A stretch of 16,390 nucleotides of DNA from Bacteroidota bacterium (GCA_023406915.1 JAEXTR010000320.1:1-16390), one strand, 5' to 3'; numbered from the stretch's first letter, positions 4,864 through 13,543 are shown. Program-made: numbers and translations. The notes: generated by a model not told the origin, from the letters alone.

Positions 4864-7467
4864 ATGAAATCTTTCTTCCGTTTCTTTTCATTGTTGCTGC
4901 TACTTGGTTTTATCTCTGTTGAAGCCCAACAGAGCACAAACTGGCAGTGGTTACATCCCCAACCTCAGGGAAATCAGATTCGCTATGTAAAAGCGTGGGA
5001 TTCCAATAACTGGTATCTTATGGGTTTCTCTGGAACATTCATGAAGACCACAGATGGTGGTGCTACATGGTTCTTCCATCACAGAGCTGGCTACCCTAAC
5101 GTTCTGGGATATACAGGCAATATATATGATGCACATTTTTTTGACATGAACAATGGAGTTTCCGTTGGTAGCGCAGGTATCACCCGTACTTCCAATGGTG
5201 GTGTAACATGGGATTCCGTTGCCGGATTGCCAGTTGCAGCTACATGGTATCAGGTAACTTTTGAGAACAATCTTGTTGGTTATGCCGCTGGTACATCCTC
5301 GGGCAGGTTGGCTAAAACTACCGACGGAGGAGCTACATGGACGTTAAACACTATTATCCCATCCGGTACCTATTACGATGTGTACTCAAAGGGTGATACC
5401 GTAATTGTTGCAACAACGGCTGGCAATATACGCAGGTCAACCGATGGCGGTGCAACCTGGACACAAATCAGCACTGGTGCAACTATGACTCCTTACCGTT
5501 TGCTCTTTACTTCACCTGAAGTAGGATACTATGTTGGCACGAGTGGTTACGCAAGGAAAACGACAGATAATGGCGTGACATGGAGTTCACTCACACCCAA
5601 TGCAGGAACTACTACCACTTTTTATGATATTGATTATGTGAATAATACTCTCTTCCTTACAGGTAATTCTTTCGCGCTCTATCGTTCAACCGATCAGGGT
5701 GCCACTTTTGATACTCTGGGAATTCTTGGAGTTTTGTCAACTCAACCCTGGACCTCAACCTATTATGCTACCGATTTCCTTAGCGCTACTGATCTTGTAA
5801 CGGGCGGTGGATTTGGTTTGATCAATTCCAGGTTTGGAGCTAACCATCCTGTTACTCATGCAAAGCTCTCTAAGCCAGGTTCTCATTATGACGTATGGGC
5901 ACAGAGTGCAACCGGTAAAGTGATCGTTGTTGGCGCTCCTACCGTAGCAAATAGCACTTATGATCAAATTCAGGTGTCCACGAATGGTGGATTGACCTGG
6001 AGTGCTGGAACATTTGCTTCAAGACCAAATTCACTCGTGTCTACCCGGCCGATATTTATTGAAGAAACAGAGTACCGTGAAGAATCCAAGGATAATCCCG
6101 TTGAACTTTCAACCACATCTTCGGCTACCTTCAGAGCTATCGATATGGCAAACAGCAATTTAGGGTTTGCTGTTGGTTCAAATGGTGCCGTTTATAAAAC
6201 TATGAATGGTGGACTCGCCTGGGATTCCCTGACAACTATCGGCTTACCCACAACAGCAAGTCTATACGATGTAGATTTTGTGGATGCAAGTTTGGTGTTT
6301 GTTGTTAACAATACCGGTGATACTGCAGGAACTGTTTTGAAGTCAACCGATGCAGGCATGACCTGGACAAAGAACAAGATCAAGGTATCGACTACTGCAA
6401 ATGACCACCGTCTCTATGCAATTTCCATGGTTGATGCGAACAATGGTTATGTTGTAAACTACACTCCAAAACCATATAAAACAACCGATGGTGGACTCAC
6501 CTGGATTGAGCAAACCCTTTCAGATGGATTTGGCGGTTTTCTGTATGATGTTTCAGCAGTGAATGCAACCGTTGCATGGTGTGTTGGCAGTTCAGGTCGT
6601 GTATATAGAACAGTAGATGGCGGTACAAACTGGTTGGTGGTTGCTACACCTGGTGGTACGACATCATTTAATACTGTGTACGCGCATGACTCAAACACCG
6701 TCATGGTTGCCGGAGGTAGCGGGGTGGTTATGCAAACCCGTGATGCTGGTGTAACATGGACACTTGAAAACACAGCCGGTGCAACTATACAGGGAATTCA
6801 TCCAATTATGAGTGTCCCGGCTCTCAGCATCGATTCAGTTGCAGTGTTCGCAGCAGGACTTAACAGCTATGTCCATAAGAGTGGAAAATTCTACATCCCC
6901 GTTGAATTGGCATCATTTTCAGCTGCAGTAAGCGGAAATTCTGTTACGCTTAGCTGGAATACAGGCACCGAATCAAATAACCGGGGATTCGAGATTCAAC
7001 GCTCAACCAATAACCGCGAATGGATGACTCTTGGGTTTATCACTGGCAGTGGAACAACAGTTGCCCCAAAGAGCTATACCTACACTGATCTTGATCTGAA
7101 GAATGGAAACTACTATTACCGTTTGCGTCAGATTGATATGGATGGAACATCAAAGCTCTACAGCCTTAATTCAGTGGTGCATGTAGGTACACCTGCAACA
7201 TTTGCACTGAATCAGAATTATCCCAATCCTTTTAACCCTTCCACCACTATCAGCTACAGTATACCAAAAAGTGATGTTGTAACTCTTAAGATTTATAATG
7301 TCCTAGGTGCTGAAGTTGCCACGCTGGTGAACGGATATCAGGAAGCTGGAAGCTATACATTAACAGTATCAACCAGTGAAATGCAGTCCCTTAGCTCAGG
7401 TGTATATTTTTACACGCTGACCAACGGAGGCAATTCTCTTACCCGTAAGATGACACTGTTGAAATAA
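4864..7467 (+). CDS. Secreted BNR/YCF48-like double propeller with T9SS type A sorting domain
   Basis: 867 residues from the ATG at 4864, preceded by CGGAG five nt upstream. The frame is open further upstream, but the signal peptide (MKSFFRFFSLLLLLGFISVEAQ, cleavage near 21-22) fixes this start. Twelve Asp-box-like repeats follow, such as KTTDGGATW (61-69), RSTDGGATW, KSTDAGMTW and RTVDGGTNW, grouped into two arrays separated by an acidic linker (FIEETEYREESKDNP), which suggests two propellers. After them comes a fibronectin III-like module (about 677-775; VELASFSA...FEIQRSTN...YYYRLRQID). Residues 780-867 are a T9SS type A C-terminal domain: NYPNPFNPSTTISY, LKIYNVLGAEVATLV, GVYFYTL, LTRKMTLLK. 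The protein is thus expected to cross the outer membrane by type IX secretion and stay on the surface or be released. Its ligand is unknown; the Asp boxes alone do not show sialidase activity. It converges on the TPR gene. Confidence 0.93.
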   Translation: MKSFFRFFSLLLLLGFISVEAQQSTNWQWLHPQPQGNQIRYVKAWDSNNWYLMGFSGTFMKTTDGGATWFFHHRAGYPNVLGYTGNIYDAHFFDMNNGVSVGSAGITRTSNGGVTWDSVAGLPVAATWYQVTFENNLVGYAAGTSSGRLAKTTDGGATWTLNTIIPSGTYYDVYSKGDTVIVATTAGNIRRSTDGGATWTQISTGATMTPYRLLFTSPEVGYYVGTSGYARKTTDNGVTWSSLTPNAGTTTTFYDIDYVNNTLFLTGNSFALYRSTDQGATFDTLGILGVLSTQPWTSTYYATDFLSATDLVTGGGFGLINSRFGANHPVTHAKLSKPGSHYDVWAQSATGKVIVVGAPTVANSTYDQIQVSTNGGLTWSAGTFASRPNSLVSTRPIFIEETEYREESKDNPVELSTTSSATFRAIDMANSNLGFAVGSNGAVYKTMNGGLAWDSLTTIGLPTTASLYDVDFVDASLVFVVNNTGDTAGTVLKSTDAGMTWTKNKIKVSTTANDHRLYAISMVDANNGYVVNYTPKPYKTTDGGLTWIEQTLSDGFGGFLYDVSAVNATVAWCVGSSGRVYRTVDGGTNWLVVATPGGTTSFNTVYAHDSNTVMVAGGSGVVMQTRDAGVTWTLENTAGATIQGIHPIMSVPALSIDSVAVFAAGLNSYVHKSGKFYIPVELASFSAAVSGNSVTLSWNTGTESNNRGFEIQRSTNNREWMTLGFITGSGTTVAPKSYTYTDLDLKNGNYYYRLRQIDMDGTSKLYSLNSVVHVGTPATFALNQNYPNPFNPSTTISYSIPKSDVVTLKIYNVLGAEVATLVNGYQEAGSYTLTVSTSEMQSLSSGVYFYTLTNGGNSLTRKMTLLK

Positions 7468-7483
7468 GTTCTTCTTTCAGTAC

Positions 7484-7520
7484 AAAAAAAAGGCTGCCCA
7501 AACCGGGCAGCCTTTTTTGT
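7484..7520. terminator. Bidirectional rho-independent terminator
   Basis: GGCTGCCC (7492-7499), loop AAACC, GGGCAGCC (7505-7512), flanked by eight A on the left and six T on the right. The perfect 8-bp GC-rich stem ends the propeller gene (stop at 7467) on the plus strand and the TPR gene (stop at 7535) on the minus strand. Confidence 0.93.
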
Positions 7521-7534
7521 TTAGAGCTTTGGGT

Positions 7535-9163
7535 TTAGAATTTGGTATTGAATTTTTTACTGAGTTCTTCGTTAAGTGCCTGTGCGGGTCCAGCAAAGTT
7601 CTTTGTACCAAGCCGGACAGCAGTCTTCACATCATCAAGTGCCTGCCTGAGTAAGTGCTGCTCCTTACTAACCAATGCACGAATGTAGTATGCGTCAGCG
7701 TATTCGGGATCAAGCTGAATAGCCTTATTGATTTCTCCAAGGGCTTTATCAAGTTTTTGCATATACCGGTAACAGATGGCCTTAAAATAGTAGGGGAGCG
7801 GGTGCTCTGGTTTCATCTGCGAAGCTTTGTCAAAGTCAATCACTGCAGCATTGTATTCATTAATTTTCATTCTAAGTTTTGCACGGGCTATGACGGGTTC
7901 ATAAAAATCGGATTTTAATTGAGCTTTTGAGTAGTCCGCAATTGCACCGGAATTATCATCTACCTTTTCCCGCGCCATACCACTGTAATAGTAGTAATTC
8001 GCATTTGATGGGTCAATCTGACTTGCCTTTACGATATCCTGTATTGCTTTAAATTTTTCATTCATACGCTGGTATAGCTTGCCACGTTTAAAGAATGCAT
8101 CGTCATCATTGGGATTTAATTCGATGGATTTTGTAAGGTATTCGATTGCTCCGTTATAGTTACCAAACTGCGCTTCTGTAACGGCAAGTGATTTGTAGAT
8201 ATCAGGACTATGTTGTGAGATTTTCAATGCAGTATCGAAGCTATGTTTGGCATCCGAAACTGCATTCAGCATCCTGTAGGACTTTCCCTGCAGAAGGTAA
8301 AGTTCAGCATTCTTTGAATCCTGAATGATCAGTTTTTCCAGAACACCAAGTGCGTCCTTTGGCTTCTGCATAGCGATATAAATGTTAGCTTGTAACAGTT
8401 TTGTTTCAAAATAATCTTTTCGGACCTCAAGACACGTGAGCACCTGCTTTAATGCTTCTTCGAAGAGCTTTTTCCTATAGAGTATAGTAGCTGAGAGATG
8501 ATAAGCATCAAATGCATGAGGATTAATCTCTGTTGCTTTGATAAAGTCTTCATTTGCAAGGTCAAGTTTGCCAATATCCATCTCAGCCCTGCCTCTGCCA
8601 ATCAGAGCTTCATAATGATTTGGATGAATCTCGAGAGCACGAGAAAATTCAGGTAAAGCTGTCTTTTTATCGTCAGAAAGAAGCAGGAGGTTTCCTTTCA
8701 GAATGTACCCTTTTGCCTCATTTGGAAACTGCGCAATATATTTTCCCGTGTATTCTAAAGCAGAAATTGTATCGCCAGCCTTTTGCTGCGTTTCGCACAT
8801 CAAAAGGAGCGCTTTTTGGTTGCTTCCGTCAATTCGGAGCAGGTCGTAGAGGTCCTGATGTGCACCTGGATAGTTCTGTAACTCGAAATATGATGAAGCT
8901 CTGTAGTATCTTGCCTGTTGAGCGAAGGATTCTTTTGTCCCAACCACGCGGCTGAAATCTACAATTGCTTCGTTCCATTTATTCAGACAGAAGTATGCAA
9001 ACCCACGGTAATAGTACGCCACGAGGTTTTCCTTCTCGGTAAGAAGGACTGAGTCCAGCGTAGCAATGGCTGATTGATATTCTTTTGAATCAACGAATTT
9101 TTTTGCTTCATCAAGCAGTTCATTGCTTTTGTTTCCGGAGAAAAGGTTTTTTAAGAATGCCAT
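7535..9163 (-). CDS. Tetratricopeptide-repeat (TPR) protein
   Basis: 542 residues with no signal peptide (MAFLKNLFSGNKSNELLDEAKKF), so probably cytosolic. From about residue 13 to the end it is a near-continuous superhelix of roughly fifteen 34-residue TPRs, seen in recurring units such as AYYYRGFAYFCLNKWNEAIV, AIEYLTKSIELNPNDDDAFF and ADAYYIRALVSKEQHLLRQA with the usual W/L-G-Y-A-F-A-P pattern. No enzymatic or DNA-binding domain is attached. Such proteins act as scaffolds for complex assembly; the partner cannot be read from the sequence. The ATG at 9163 is preceded by AT-rich sequence without a Shine-Dalgarno. It is divergent from pcm (104 nt apart) and convergent with the propeller gene. 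Confidence 0.92.
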   Translation of the reverse strand: MAFLKNLFSGNKSNELLDEAKKFVDSKEYQSAIATLDSVLLTEKENLVAYYYRGFAYFCLNKWNEAIVDFSRVVGTKESFAQQARYYRASSYFELQNYPGAHQDLYDLLRIDGSNQKALLLMCETQQKAGDTISALEYTGKYIAQFPNEAKGYILKGNLLLLSDDKKTALPEFSRALEIHPNHYEALIGRGRAEMDIGKLDLANEDFIKATEINPHAFDAYHLSATILYRKKLFEEALKQVLTCLEVRKDYFETKLLQANIYIAMQKPKDALGVLEKLIIQDSKNAELYLLQGKSYRMLNAVSDAKHSFDTALKISQHSPDIYKSLAVTEAQFGNYNGAIEYLTKSIELNPNDDDAFFKRGKLYQRMNEKFKAIQDIVKASQIDPSNANYYYYSGMAREKVDDNSGAIADYSKAQLKSDFYEPVIARAKLRMKINEYNAAVIDFDKASQMKPEHPLPYYFKAICYRYMQKLDKALGEINKAIQLDPEYADAYYIRALVSKEQHLLRQALDDVKTAVRLGTKNFAGPAQALNEELSKKFNTKF

Positions 9164-9267
9164 AAAATACGTCTAAAAACTGAATTGGATTTTCCTGCCA
9201 TATTATCGAATAAATAGGGATACAGTTTTATATTAGGTGTTAGATTTTTACAAATAATCAGCGAAAT
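9164..9267. promoter_or_regulatory. Divergent spacer holding promoters for the TPR gene and the pcm operon
   Basis: 104 nt, AT-rich, between two divergent start codons, so both promoters should be here. The best minus-strand candidate is TTGTAA and TATAAA with a short 15-nt spacer. I see no good -35/-10 pair on the plus strand. Function inferred from position. Confidence 0.4.
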
Positions 9268-9906
9268 ATGTACGAAAAACAAAGAGCAGAACTGGTCGGA
9301 TTATTAAAAAGCAAAGGTATAACCTCAGAGCCGGTTCTCACCGCAATAGGAAAAGTAGAGAGACACCTGTTTGTTCCAGAAGCCTTCCGCAGGATGGCAT
9401 ATATGGACACTCCCCAGCATATTGGGTTTGGTCAGACGATATCCCAGCCGTATACGGTTGCCGTAATGACACATGCGCTTAACCCAAAGAAAGGTGACAG
9501 AATATTGGAAATTGGGACCGGATCAGGATATCAGGCGGCAATACTTGAAGAAATGGGGGCAAGAGTAATCAGTATTGAACGGCACGAGGAACTCTTCCGG
9601 ACAACAAAAAAGTTACTGGACTCTTTAGGGTATAACTCATTGCTTTTCTGTGGTGACGGAACCCTAGGTATGAGTGAGTATGCCCCTTATGATGGCATCA
9701 TAGTAACTGCAGGGGCACCCACAGTCCCCAGAATTCTTGTGGATCAGTTGGCAGTTGGGGGCAGGATGGTAATTCCGGTTGGAGATAAATCTGTGCAGTC
9801 AATGACTGTGATTCTGAAAAAGAGTGAAACAGAGTTTTTACAAAAGGAGATTCCGAATTTTACATTTGTACCTTTGGTGGGAAAAGAAGGATGGAACCAA
9901 GCGTAA
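9268..9906 (+). CDS. pcm: Protein-L-isoaspartate O-methyltransferase
   Basis: 212 residues, the usual length for bacterial Pcm. It transfers a methyl group from SAM to L-isoaspartyl residues of damaged proteins, starting their repair, in the cytosol. Hallmarks are HLFVPEAFR (33-41), the substrate loop GQTISQPYTVA (55-65), SAM motif I EIGTGSGYQAA (81-91), the acidic residue in ISIER (101-105), DGIIVTAGAP (motif II region) and the C-terminal FVPLVGKEGW (200-209). It is the first gene of a compact operon; its last 16 nt overlap miaA. The ATG at 9268 has no Shine-Dalgarno, but the N-terminus aligns with the family. Confidence 0.95.
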   Translation: MYEKQRAELVGLLKSKGITSEPVLTAIGKVERHLFVPEAFRRMAYMDTPQHIGFGQTISQPYTVAVMTHALNPKKGDRILEIGTGSGYQAAILEEMGARVISIERHEELFRTTKKLLDSLGYNSLLFCGDGTLGMSEYAPYDGIIVTAGAPTVPRILVDQLAVGGRMVIPVGDKSVQSMTVILKKSETEFLQKEIPNFTFVPLVGKEGWNQA

Positions 9907-10832
9907 TTCTCATTGCCGGACCCACCTGTTCGGGAAAGAGCAGAGTTGCCCTTGAACTGGCTAGAAGGTTCAATGGTGCAATTATATCGGCTGATTCCAG
10001 GCAAGTGTACAGGAGAATGGATATTGGTACTGCCAAACCTGGGATCGATGAACTTGCAGAAATTCAGCATTTCTGTATGGATAACCGGGAACCCGGTGAA
10101 GACTATAGCGCGGCACACTTTGAAGCTGAGGCGCTCGGGGCAATTGAGTCGATTATTGCAAATGGTCAGTTACCAATAGTAGCCGGAGGGTCTGGGCTAT
10201 ATCTAAGGGCACTGACAGATGGTATTGAGGCTAAGGCGGGCAATGATCCAGTATACAGAGAGTATCTTTTCCGGATACGGGAGCAGGATGGTAATGATGG
10301 TTTGTACAGGCTTCTTAAAGAGAAGGATCCTGCGGCAGCTGCATCGATGATGCCACAAAATTACAAGAGGGTGATGAGGGCACTGGAAGTACAACATCTC
10401 ACCGGGTCTTCAATCCTCTCTTTTTTTGGATTGGGAACCAATCAACGTCCTTTTCACTTTATTCAGTATTGTCTGTGTCCAGACAGAAAAGTGCTCTATT
10501 CCCTAATAGAAGCCCGGGTTGATGAGATGATTGAAAAGGGGCTTGTTACAGAAGTGCAGGGGATACTTGAGGCTGGTTATTCAAGACAGCTCAATGCACT
10601 CAATACTGTTGGCTACAAGGAGATTATCGGCTTTCTGGACGGTCTGTTTTCACTAGAGCGCGCAATAGATTTGATTAAGCGTAATACGCGTCGCTACGCA
10701 AAAAGGCAGTTCACATGGTTTAATGCAGATGACAGGTTCAATTTTCTTAGAAATGAATCCCAGTTGCCGCATTCCGTATGGCTTGGTGAAGTTGTTACAA
10801 AAATATCCGAATCCCTTAAGGAGGGTACATGA
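9891..10832 (+). CDS. miaA: tRNA dimethylallyltransferase
   Basis: 313 residues, normal for MiaA. It transfers the dimethylallyl group of DMAPP to N6 of A37 in tRNAs reading UNN codons. Visible are the P-loop GPTCSGKS (10-17), SADSRQVYRRMDIGTAKP (33-50) with the catalytic Asp and tRNA-contacting residues, DYSAAHF, PIVAGGSGLYL (95-105; Ser for the more usual Thr), KRVMRALEV, and the C-terminal LNTVGYKEIIG and RNTRRYAKRQFTWF. The ATG at 9891 lies inside the end of pcm, directly after AGAAGG, giving a 16-nt overlap; the stop TGA overlaps the next ATG by four nt. Both imply translational coupling. Confidence 0.96.
   Translation: MEPSVILIAGPTCSGKSRVALELARRFNGAIISADSRQVYRRMDIGTAKPGIDELAEIQHFCMDNREPGEDYSAAHFEAEALGAIESIIANGQLPIVAGGSGLYLRALTDGIEAKAGNDPVYREYLFRIREQDGNDGLYRLLKEKDPAAAASMMPQNYKRVMRALEVQHLTGSSILSFFGLGTNQRPFHFIQYCLCPDRKVLYSLIEARVDEMIEKGLVTEVQGILEAGYSRQLNALNTVGYKEIIGFLDGLFSLERAIDLIKRNTRRYAKRQFTWFNADDRFNFLRNESQLPHSVWLGEVVTKISESLKEGT
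10818..10824 (+). promoter_or_regulatory. Ribosome binding site of the AtuA-family gene
   Basis: AAGGAGG four nt before the ATG at 10829, inside the end of miaA. With the ATGA overlap it fixes this start and suggests efficient, coupled translation. Confidence 0.7.
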
Positions 10833-12190
10833 AAGATAACATTAAAATCGCTTCTGGTCAGGGCTTTTGGGGTGATCTGATTTCAGCACCTCTTGATCAG
10901 GTGACAGCCGGCGATATAGACTACCTGGTTATGGACTACCTGGCAGAGGTGACCATGTCAATCATGCAAAAGCAAAAAAACAAGAACCCTGAAATGGGAT
11001 ACGCAAGGGATATCCCGGAATTAATGCGTGTCTTATTACCTCATCTTGCAGAAAAGAGGATTAAAGTTATCACGAACGGTGGAGGTGTCAACCCGGAGGC
11101 ATGTGCCAAGGTTGTTAAAGAAATTGCTGAGGAAATGGGATTATCCATTAAAGTGGCTGTGGTTACGGGCGATAATATCCTCAGTTCACTGGATGATCTT
11201 ATTGCTGCAGGAGCAGAGCTAAAGAACATGGAGACTGGAGAACCGATCTCCAGGGTAAAAGGTGGGTTGATGAGTGCCAACGTCTATCTTGGGGCGTTCC
11301 CTATTGTAGAGGCGTTACAGCTTGGCGCTGATATAATTATTACTGGCAGAACTACAGATACTGGTTTGACTTTAGCGCCGATGATTTACGAGTTTGGGTG
11401 GAGTCAAACAGATTTTGATCTCCTATCAGCGGGTACGGTTGCTGGTCATATACTCGAATGCGGAGCACAAGCTTCTGGTGGAAACTTCCTGGGGGATTGG
11501 GAATCTGTAGATGATTTTGTGAATATCGGTTTTCCAATTGCTGAAGCCTACCCAAATGGTGAATTTGTGATCACAAAACATGAAAAATTGGGTGGATTAG
11601 TGTCAGTTGAGACCGTATCAGAGCAATTACTCTATGAGATCGGTGACCCACAAAGATATATCACTCCTGACTGCATTGCAGATTTTACTTCCATCAGTCT
11701 TGAAGCTGTCGGGAAAAACAGAGTAAGAGTATTCGGGATCAAGGGAAAACCAGCGACTGATACATACAAGGTATCGTGCTCTTACATGGATGGGTACTCT
11801 GCGGCTGCAACGTTAACCTATTCTTACCCGAAGGCACTCACGAAGGCAAAGAAAGCCGATCAGATACTGAGAGGGAGGCTTGAGAAGTTAGGGCTTTCTT
11901 TTGAAGAGGTACGGACTGAATTTGTCGGGTATAATGCCTGCCATGGACCGTTGGCAAAGGAACTGGATGAGGAGTTGATTAATGAGATTGTCTTCAGGAT
12001 CGCTGTACGATCAAAAGATAAGGAATCGATAGACAGGTTTGGAAAGGAAATCGCTCCTTTGATTCTTACCGGACCACCCTCTGTTACCGGTTTTGCAGGC
12101 GGAAGACCAAGGCCTAGTGATGTGGTCGCATACTGGCCCGCTTTAATAGCCAAGGATCTGATCACCCCTAAAGCTAAAATATTGGAGTAA
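10829..12190 (+). CDS. AtuA-family (DUF1446) protein, main domain
   Basis: 453 residues matching the large N-terminal domain of the AtuA/DUF1446 family: ASGQGFWGD (8-16), DYLAEVTMSIM (36-46), ITNGGGVNPEA (81-91), VVTGDN (111-116), ITGRTTDTGL (171-180), GHILECGAQASGGNF (206-220). AtuA was named from acyclic terpene (citronellol/geraniol) utilisation in Pseudomonas, where it sits with the geranyl-CoA carboxylase, but its reaction is not established and homologues are widespread. Here the protein lacks the C-terminal AtuA domain, which is a separate gene two nt downstream. There is no carboxylase, enoyl-CoA hydratase or acyl-CoA dehydrogenase beside it, so terpene catabolism is not supported by context. 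No signal peptide; cytosolic. Confidence 0.9.
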   Translation: MKDNIKIASGQGFWGDLISAPLDQVTAGDIDYLVMDYLAEVTMSIMQKQKNKNPEMGYARDIPELMRVLLPHLAEKRIKVITNGGGVNPEACAKVVKEIAEEMGLSIKVAVVTGDNILSSLDDLIAAGAELKNMETGEPISRVKGGLMSANVYLGAFPIVEALQLGADIIITGRTTDTGLTLAPMIYEFGWSQTDFDLLSAGTVAGHILECGAQASGGNFLGDWESVDDFVNIGFPIAEAYPNGEFVITKHEKLGGLVSVETVSEQLLYEIGDPQRYITPDCIADFTSISLEAVGKNRVRVFGIKGKPATDTYKVSCSYMDGYSAAATLTYSYPKALTKAKKADQILRGRLEKLGLSFEEVRTEFVGYNACHGPLAKELDEELINEIVFRIAVRSKDKESIDRFGKEIAPLILTGPPSVTGFAGGRPRPSDVVAYWPALIAKDLITPKAKILE

Positions 12191-12192
12191 TC

Positions 12193-12513
12193 ATGAAAAA
12201 AATACGACTCTCGGAAATAGCGCATGGAAGAAGCGGAGATAAGGGCGATGCTGCAAACATTGGAATCATCGCCTACCGTGCAGAAGATTATAGACTTTTA
12301 AAAGAGCATTTGACGGCTGGAACGGTGAAAAAATATTTTGAAGGTATTTGTTTTGGTGATGTTGAGCGGTTTGAGTTACCAAATCTGAATGCACTTAACT
12401 TTTTATTACACAATACTTTAGGTGGCGGCGGCACGGTGTCATTAAAGCTGGATGCACAGGGAAAGACTCTGGCGGCGGCTCTGCTAAAAATGGAAATACA
12501 GATTGAAGAATAA
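12193..12513 (+). CDS. AtuA C-terminal-like small partner protein
   Basis: 106 residues: IRLSEIAHGRSGDKGDAANIG (4-24), FELPNLNALNFLLHNTLGGGG (60-80) and a Gly-Lys near KLDAQGKT. These are the marks of the compact alpha/beta domain that ends full-length AtuA proteins. Here it is a free-standing gene; the ATG is two nt after the stop of the main-domain gene, with GGAG five nt upstream inside that gene's last codons. The two products probably form one complex. Not a frameshift: the upstream gene ends with a proper TAA and this gene has its own Shine-Dalgarno and a sensible N-terminus. Confidence 0.87.
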   Translation: MKKIRLSEIAHGRSGDKGDAANIGIIAYRAEDYRLLKEHLTAGTVKKYFEGICFGDVERFELPNLNALNFLLHNTLGGGGTVSLKLDAQGKTLAAALLKMEIQIEE

Positions 12514-12530
12514 GGGAAAGTTAGTATAGA

Positions 12531-13478
12531 ATGTTTATGGAAATAATACTGCCACTATTGGCAGGTGTAGGTTTACTTTATGTCGGTGCTGAATCACTGA
12601 TCCGTGGCAGTGTTGCCATTGCATTTAGATTGGGAATATCTGCACTGGTAATCGGACTGACCGTTGTTGCTTATGGCACTTCCAGCCCTGAGTTGTTCGT
12701 GAGTCTTCAGGCATCGATTGATGGTAACAGCACGATCTCACTGGGGAATGTGATCGGAAGCAATATAGCAAATATAGGATTGATACTCGGGATAGCTGCA
12801 ATGATTTACCCTATCACGATCAGTGTTGAGGTTATAAAGCGAGAGATTCCCATCATGATCAGTGTTACCATTATTGTTGTTCTCATGCTCCTTGATCAGG
12901 GAATCTCACGAATAGAAGGGATGCTACTTTTAGGAATGTTAATCCTCTATACTGTTTATAACTATATGCTTGCAAGGAAGGAAAAGACCACAATAGGCGA
13001 GGAGGAGTACCAGAAGGAGTTTAAGACACCAGAAAAACCGCTCTGGATAAATATTTCGTTTGTAGTTGTTGGTTTTGTGGTGTTGATTATCGGGTCGAAT
13101 CTGTTTGTTACAGGTGCAGTTTCACTGGCGAAAATGTTTCAGATAAGCGATTTGATAATCGGTCTTACTATTATTGCCGTAGGTACCAGTCTTCCAGAAT
13201 TTGCCACATCGGTTTTGGCTGCAATAAAGAAAGAGAGTGATATCGCAGTTGGCAATGTTGTTGGTTCAAATATCTTTAATGTTCTCGGTATACTTGGGAT
13301 TGTGGCAATCATTCACCCTATTGAAAATGCAGAGATTAAAGTTATTGATCTTGGTATTGTGCTGTTATTTGCAGTCGTAATGATACCTGTAATGAAGACA
13401 GGAATGAAAATCAGCAGATTGGAAGGCTTGATTCTTCTTATGATATATGTAGTATATGTGACCAGTATGATATCATAA
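12531..13478 (+). CDS. Calcium/sodium antiporter, CaCA family (YrbG-like)
   Basis: 315 residues, about ten membrane helices in two inverted halves. The alpha repeats are obvious: GLTVVAYGTSSPEL (42-55) with LGNVIGSNIANIG (71-83), and GLTIIAVGTSLPEF (211-224) with VGNVVGSNIFNVLG (240-253). The Glu in each GTS-x-PE motif (E54, E223) is the ion ligand. A hydrophilic loop (149-170) separates the halves. It sits in the inner membrane and exchanges Na+ (possibly H+) for Ca2+. It is the last gene of the run starting at pcm, 17 nt after the AtuA-C-like gene. Start at 12531; the ATG six nt later is an alternative. Confidence 0.94.
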   Translation: MFMEIILPLLAGVGLLYVGAESLIRGSVAIAFRLGISALVIGLTVVAYGTSSPELFVSLQASIDGNSTISLGNVIGSNIANIGLILGIAAMIYPITISVEVIKREIPIMISVTIIVVLMLLDQGISRIEGMLLLGMLILYTVYNYMLARKEKTTIGEEEYQKEFKTPEKPLWINISFVVVGFVVLIIGSNLFVTGAVSLAKMFQISDLIIGLTIIAVGTSLPEFATSVLAAIKKESDIAVGNVVGSNIFNVLGILGIVAIIHPIENAEIKVIDLGIVLLFAVVMIPVMKTGMKISRLEGLILLMIYVVYVTSMIS

Positions 13479-13484
13479 ATAAAA

Positions 13485-13522
13485 TCGTTGCAGAGCAATC
13501 ATCCAGAAATGCCCTGCAACGA
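13485..13522 (-). terminator. Hairpin terminator of the GH20 gene
   Basis: Perfect 9-bp arms TCGTTGCAG (13485-13493) and CTGCAACGA (13514-13522), with a further GC pair inside. On the minus strand the stem is followed by TTTTATTTAT, as expected of an intrinsic terminator for the gene ending at 13544. On the plus strand no T run follows, so the antiporter operon may use it only partly. Confidence 0.75.
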
Positions 13523-13543
13523 ACCTCATTCATTCATCTCACT

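Noticed and set aside
5040..6770. Direct DNA repeats in the propeller gene taken as a CRISPR-like or satellite array
   Set aside because: The repeated pattern is at the protein level (Asp-box motifs) with irregular spacing and diverged codons, not identical DNA units.
9744..10118. 124-codon open frame antisense to the pcm/miaA junction
   Set aside because: Fully antisense to two well-identified conserved genes; no ribosome binding site and no recognisable motif.
12188..12193. Possible frameshift splitting a single AtuA gene
   Set aside because: The upstream gene ends in a normal stop and the downstream one has its own Shine-Dalgarno and start; separate AtuA-C-like genes are a known arrangement.
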